A stretch of 9,211 nucleotides of DNA from contig JAIVJP010000295.1 of NCBI GenBank assembly GCA_020199975.1, forward strand, positions 1-9,211, read 5' to 3'. This DNA is from Acidobacteriota bacterium (lineage in GTDB: Bacteria > Acidobacteriota > Blastocatellia > Pyrinomonadales > Pyrinomonadaceae). Every line of letters starts with the position of its first letter. Positions within the stretch are counted from its first letter, which is position 1. Positions 6,215 to 9,211 of the stretch are shown here, piece after piece. Made by a program: the position numbers and the translations under genes. A model generated the notes under the pieces. The model was not told the origin of the DNA and made no database searches. It worked only from the letters and a program-made list of their open reading frames with translations.

Positions 6215-6958
6215 CTACACAGCGGCCATGTCGGCCTCGCTGATGTCGAAATTCGCGGAGACTTTCTGTACATCGTCGTGGTCTTCCAGAGCTTCCATCA
6301 ACTTCAGCATCTGCCGGGCCTCATTCCCCTCTAGTTTCTTGTGCTCCTTCGGGACCATTTCAACCTCTGCCACCTGCGGTTCGATGCCGGACCTCTTAAT
6401 CGTATCCAGCACACGGTCGAAATCGCCAGGGGCGGTAATGATTTCGAAATTGTCTTCATCAGTGCGAAGGTCCTCGGCCCCCGCATCCGTGATCATCTCG
6501 AACAGCTCGTCCTCCGATCTTGCGCTCCTGGCGACCGCGATATACCCTTTCTTTTCAAACATCCAATTCACTGCGCCAGCGGCGGCGAGGTTGCCACCGT
6601 TCTTGGAAAAGATGTGTCGAATCTCGGCCACTGTGCGGTTGCGATTGTCAGTCACAGATTCAATAAGCAGGGCCACGCCGCCCGGACCGTAACCCTCGTA
6701 CGTGATCTCTTCGTAGTTAACGCCTGCTTCTTCACCAGTGCCGCGACGAACTGCACGATCGATTGTATCGTTAGGCATGTTGCCGGCCTTGGCGTCGAGG
6801 ATGGCCTTCCGCAGACGTGCATTCCCGTCCGGATCACCGCCGCCGGAGCGTGCCGCGACAGTTATTTCCTTGATAAACTTTGTAAATAATTTGCCGCGCT
6901 TCGCATCGAGCGCGCCCTTCTTGTGCTTGATACTATGCCACTTCGAGTGTCCGGACAT
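6215..6958 (-). CDS. yebC: YebC/PmpR/TACO1 family protein
   Basis: This 247-residue protein is full length for the family and strongly conserved. The N-terminus MSGHSKWHSIKHKKGALDAKRGKLF is the family hallmark. Other signatures are NARLRKAI followed by NMPNDTIDRAVRRGTG (about residues 46-75), YEGYGPGG, and TDNRNRT at about 103-109. YebC proteins were long annotated as transcriptional regulators (PmpR). More recent work on bacterial members and on mitochondrial TACO1 assigns a translation role, relieving ribosome stalling at proline-rich stretches. The product should be cytosolic. The ATG at 6958 is preceded by AAGGA (complement of 6968-6972) at a nine-base spacing. The gene appears monocistronic: the yggU relic lies 177 bases upstream and a strong hairpin follows. 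Codon use and context look native. Confidence 0.97.
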   Translation of the reverse strand: MSGHSKWHSIKHKKGALDAKRGKLFTKFIKEITVAARSGGGDPDGNARLRKAILDAKAGNMPNDTIDRAVRRGTGEEAGVNYEEITYEGYGPGGVALLIESVTDNRNRTVAEIRHIFSKNGGNLAAAGAVNWMFEKKGYIAVARSARSEDELFEMITDAGAEDLRTDEDNFEIITAPGDFDRVLDTIKRSGIEPQVAEVEMVPKEHKKLEGNEARQMLKLMEALEDHDDVQKVSANFDISEADMAAV

Positions 6959-7004
6959 TTAAATAGGTCCTTCAGGAATTAGTGCTATGGGTTTGCAGGT
7001 TGGG

Positions 7005-7034
7005 AATATATCACAGGACTCAGGCACGGATTAA
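7005..7034 (-). promoter_or_regulatory. Possible yebC promoter
   Basis: On the - strand, TATATT (complement of 7005-7010) lies about 47 bases before the yebC start. TTAATC lies 18 bases further upstream as a poor -35 match. Position and the near-consensus -10 fit a housekeeping promoter, but the -35 is weak, so this is only a candidate. Confidence 0.25.
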
Positions 7035-7135
7035 AGGAAGGTCCAGCGCGCGGAGGCCATGATAGAACCCGGCGAATGAAATCTGACCTGCAACTTTCAG
7101 TATTTATCCAATATTCACCCGCTTGAATCGCGCCG

Positions 7136-7432
7136 TCAACGTAACTCTTGCTGCACTCGGTTAAGACCAGCTAAGGCCTCCAGGACGGCACCCGTTACGC
7201 TCACCCGTTTAAGCTTGGAAGTATGGCCAGCGGTAATCTGAACCGCTCTGTGCAAAACCTTAAGCCAACGCCGGTATGCGTATGAGTGCTTCATTGGCGG
7301 CGCCATCGACTGGGGCGGTAACCAACCGCACGCGCAAGGCGCCATTGTGCTCGCCCACAATCTCGCTACGCGAGGCACCGGGCACCACTTGCACCTAAAA
7401 ACTAATGCACCGCCGCTTTCGGTGTAGGGGAT
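7136..7432 (-). pseudogene. yggU: Broken yggU (DUF167) relic downstream of yggT
   Basis: Reading the - strand and switching frames twice recovers a DUF167/YggU protein. Frame 1 gives IPYTESGGALVF (from 7432). A one-base shift near 7394-7400 leads into VQVVPGASRSEIVGE, then GALRVRL and APVDGAANEALIR; that frame meets TAA at 7262-7260. A shift back near 7260-7275 gives KVLHRAVQITAGHTSKLKRV and a tail ending in TGA at 7138-7136. Known DUF167 proteins share the PGASRS, APPVDGxANEAL and SGxTSxxKRV blocks in this order. About three residues also seem lost before VQIT. Upstream of IPY no ATG, GTG or TTG occurs in frame before a stop, so the start is lost as well. The function of YggU is not well established. 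Its place right after yggS and yggT matches the common cluster order and supports the assignment. The alternative is sequence error, though several lesions would be needed. Confidence 0.85.
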
Positions 7433-7460
7433 GACTGTAGGGAAATGCCGGCTCCGCTGC

Positions 7461-8045
7461 CTAGCCGATCAAAGTTCCGGCGATGGCTCGTTGAAACAGT
7501 TGCAGGATCAATAGGACGATGATTGGAGATATATCGAACATACCCAGTGGCGGAATTACCCTGCGAAAGGGACCAAGAATCGGTTCAGTTACTCTAACGA
7601 GAAAACGCATCAGGCGGTTTCCATAGCTCATTCCCCAGGCGAGGATAATCCGCATCACGATCAGCATCGAATACACCGCCAGGACACCAAAGAGTACATA
7701 ACCTGCCAGCGACACCAGCGCTCCTCGCTGCAAACTGGTAACGACGCCGCCTACTGTAAATACTACCGAGCCCACCAGCTCCAGTAGCAACCAGCCCATT
7801 AGAATAGCGATCAGGATGGTCACGAATGGCGCCAGCTTTTGGTCAAGGCCATAAGACATCAAAATGCGGCGCACCGGATTCACCAGGGGATCACTGAATT
7901 GCCGAATAGTAATAGCCGTCCGACTAAATGGATTCATGTCGGCGTAGTTCACTACCACTCGAGCGAGAACCAGTAGAATGACGCCGACAATCGCACTGAC
8001 TATCGCGTACCAGATGAGGAGCCACACTAGATTGATAACTACCAT
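7461..8045 (-). CDS. yggT: YggT family integral membrane protein
   Basis: This 194-residue membrane protein has two YGGT-type halves. The first runs from an N-terminal membrane segment (about residues 5-30) into NPFSRTAITIRQFSDPLVNP and a second hydrophobic segment (about 73-97). The second half repeats this: hydrophobic at about 108-136, then MRFLVRVTEPILGPFRRVIPP and a last hydrophobic stretch, IIVLLILQLF. The xxTEPxLxPxRRxIP block is the family signature. The function is poorly known; E. coli YggT is linked to osmotic or potassium stress and relatives to cell division and plastid nucleoid organisation. The ATG at 8045 lies three bases after the yggS stop, so the two are translationally coupled. 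No clear ribosome-binding site precedes it, as is common for coupled genes. The two-repeat form fits the Proteobacterial YggT length; single-repeat forms are about half this size. Confidence 0.92.
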   Translation of the reverse strand: MVVINLVWLLIWYAIVSAIVGVILLVLARVVVNYADMNPFSRTAITIRQFSDPLVNPVRRILMSYGLDQKLAPFVTILIAILMGWLLLELVGSVVFTVGGVVTSLQRGALVSLAGYVLFGVLAVYSMLIVMRIILAWGMSYGNRLMRFLVRVTEPILGPFRRVIPPLGMFDISPIIVLLILQLFQRAIAGTLIG

Positions 8046-8048
8046 GGG

Positions 8049-8645
8049 TTAGGTAATGCGTTCACCGAAGATTGCGGTTCCCACCCGAACAATCGTGGCG
8101 CCTTCTTCAATCGCCACTTCGTAATCATGACTCATTCCCATTAAGCCCTGGAAGCGAAGTCGCGAACATTCATTCACTGCCGTTACCAATTCAGGTAACC
8201 CGGTCACCAGCACGCCCGATTTTGCCGTTTCTCCGGCGAGATCAACTTGAATCAGAACCGGCAATTCACTACGGTCTTCTTCGGCGCAAGAGCGATCCAG
8301 GCGATGGGCCAGGGAGACTGAATCAAGCGTGTGAACCACGTCAAACAGCTTTACTGCGCGGCGAGCTTTATTCGCCTGTAGGTGACCGATCAGATGCCAG
8401 CGCGCCGGCTGGTTCCCTAGGGCCGCAATTTTCGACTCAGCTTCCTGAACACGATTCTCCCCAACATCAGTTACGCCAACACCAAGCGCTTCTCTCACAA
8501 CTGAGACCGGTTGAGTCTTGCTAACAGCCACCAGAGTAATCTCTTTGGGCTCGCGACCGCAGCGTCGGGCCCCACCCTCAATCTTTTCGCGAACCTGGTC
8601 AAGGCGTTCACGAAGACCAGCAACAGCTTCAATTGGTTCAGTCAT
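8049..8645 (-). CDS. yggS: YggS/PLPBP pyridoxal-phosphate homeostasis protein with apparent internal deletion
   Basis: YggS (PLPBP/PROSC) binds pyridoxal 5'-phosphate and maintains vitamin B6 and amino-acid balance without known catalysis; it is a cytosolic, monomeric TIM barrel. Here AVSKTQP (40-46) carries the PLP lysine K43. GENRVQE (63-69), WHLIGHLQANK (83-93), TLDS (107-110), QVDLAGETAKSG (133-144) and VRVGTAIFGER (186-196) are all present. The protein has only 198 residues against about 230 for the family. GLM (167-169), which normally starts the GLM-x-IP block, is joined directly to GMSHDYE (170-176), which normally comes after a helix and the LSM strand. About 35-40 residues, one alpha helix with parts of its flanking strands, appear to be missing in frame. 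Folding may be impaired. The ATG at 8645 has only a weak upstream GAGTCGGA. It is the first gene of yggS-yggT-yggU. Confidence 0.9.
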   Translation of the reverse strand: MTEPIEAVAGLRERLDQVREKIEGGARRCGREPKEITLVAVSKTQPVSVVREALGVGVTDVGENRVQEAESKIAALGNQPARWHLIGHLQANKARRAVKLFDVVHTLDSVSLAHRLDRSCAEEDRSELPVLIQVDLAGETAKSGVLVTGLPELVTAVNECSRLRFQGLMGMSHDYEVAIEEGATIVRVGTAIFGERIT

Positions 8646-8929
8646 TCCGACTCGAAAATGATAAAAAAGGCAACAACCGACTGTGGTGGGCGGAACACCC
8701 CAGTTTCGCGGGCCCCGTTGCAGGTGATGCCGGTCCCCAGTTCCACCTTATCGTGCAGTGAACGGGACGCCCTCCACCATTTCCCAACGACTTACAGCTG
8801 GCACGACTCTTGTTATCAGTCAAGATGCTCCGATAGAGCCTTAAATGGCCCGGAACCTCAATTGGTTGACTACTGATTAAACAAACAAAGGTGGGTTGCA
8901 AGAGACAACCTGCCAATCTGGAGGATTGT
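8646..8929. other. Divergent intergenic region
   Basis: This 284-base region lies between yggS (-) and the secreted-protein gene (+) and should hold promoters for both. TTGACT at 8865-8870 could be a -35 for the + gene, but no fitting -10 follows. A small hairpin, GGTTG-(7 nt)-CAACC (8894-8910), sits just before the ribosome-binding site. The open frame on the - strand through this region gives no recognisable protein. Confidence 0.45.
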
Positions 8930-9211
8930 ATGAGACTTTATAACAACAGACAAAACCTGGTATCGATTGCGATGCTGGTGCTGCTGCTCGCGCTGACCCT
9001 ACCTGGGACAGCTTTCGCTGATAAGCGCAACAAGGGTCAAGGTCGCGACCGCGACAAGCGCGACCGTAAATGTGACAAGTTTGTTAATTGCCATGATGCC
9101 CGCGACGGCCGTCGGGACGGCAGAGGTCCGCGACGAGACTGGGACAATCGTTCTGGTCGGCACGATCGGATACACAAGAGGGTGGGTCGAAGACATGATC
9201 GATTTCAAGAT
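8930..9211 (+). CDS. Secreted Arg/Asp-rich protein of unknown function (partial, runs off the window)
   Basis: The first 94 codons of a gene are present and stay open to the last base. GGAGGA (8920-8925) is a strong ribosome-binding site four bases before the ATG. Residues 1-30 form a clear Sec signal peptide: a short start with Arg2 and Arg7, a hydrophobic core (VSIAMLVLLLALTLPG) and cleavage after AFA (28-30). The mature part is strikingly polar: DKRNKGQGRDRDKRDRKC and further Arg/Asp/Gly/His runs, with two cysteines (C48 and C54). The product should be exported to the periplasm or beyond. I do not recognise a family; the visible segment is low complexity and could be a disordered linker, an anionic-polymer-binding tail, or the N-terminus of a larger structured protein. 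The C-terminus is outside the window. Confidence 0.8.
   Translation, partial: MRLYNNRQNLVSIAMLVLLLALTLPGTAFADKRNKGQGRDRDKRDRKCDKFVNCHDARDGRRDGRGPRRDWDNRSGRHDRIHKRVGRRHDRFQD

Larger units (their letters stand above)
6959..7460. other. Gap between yebC and yggT
   Basis: No intact gene is present. The right part is the yggU relic; the left 177 bases (6959-7135) hold the yebC ribosome-binding site and a possible promoter. I see no repeat or RNA gene in it. Confidence 0.6.

Noticed and set aside
6341..6889. 182-residue + strand frame opposite yebC
   Set aside because: It is a shadow of yebC, whose protein is conserved from end to end.
8894..8910. Possible leader hairpin or riboswitch before the secreted-protein gene
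   Set aside because: The stem is only five base pairs with a seven-base loop and no known riboswitch core is visible.

Overview
This window is bacterial chromosomal DNA with moderate GC. The gene set looks like an ordinary soil or environmental bacterium. The intergenic palindromes, the thioredoxin-reductase-like flavoprotein and the FAD/Rieske fusion suggest Acidobacteriota (Blastocatellia-like), but I infer this from style and have no marker that proves it. I see no phage, CRISPR array, transposase, tRNA or rRNA, and I do not find a new multi-gene system. The notable signals are decayed genes in a housekeeping cluster, a catalytic-site substitution, and families of long inverted repeats.

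Left part (1-4283). A gene-poor leader (1-446) carries palindromic repeats, including a near-perfect 50-bp inverted pair. A thioredoxin-reductase-like flavoprotein follows on + (447-1355). Converging on it from the - strand are an ATP-dependent DNA ligase of the LigC/LigD ligase-domain type (3545-2547) and, 321 bases further along the same strand, a PIG-L/LmbE-family deacetylase (2225-1383). The deacetylase's usual AHPDDE motif reads AHPADE. The 738-base gap 3546-4283 holds a second nested inverted-repeat cluster of the same style.

Middle (4284-6200). An FAD-dependent oxidoreductase with a C-terminal Rieske [2Fe-2S] domain (4284-5864) is followed 28 bases later by a small, extremely charged protein (5893-6078). 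The pair is probably one transcript. It ends at a perfect 20-bp-stem hairpin (6134-6179), which lies between this unit and the convergent yebC.

Right part (6215-9211). On the - strand lie yebC (6958-6215) and the conserved yggS-yggT-yggU cluster: yggS/PLPBP (8645-8049), yggT (8045-7461) and a broken yggU/DUF167 relic (about 7432-7136). yggS appears to lack about 35-40 residues near its C-terminus. yggU has no start codon and two opposing frameshifts. Both lesions lie in one cluster, so this is either real erosion or local sequencing/assembly error. Diverging from yggS, a + strand gene for a secreted Arg/Asp-rich protein starts at 8930 and runs off the window.
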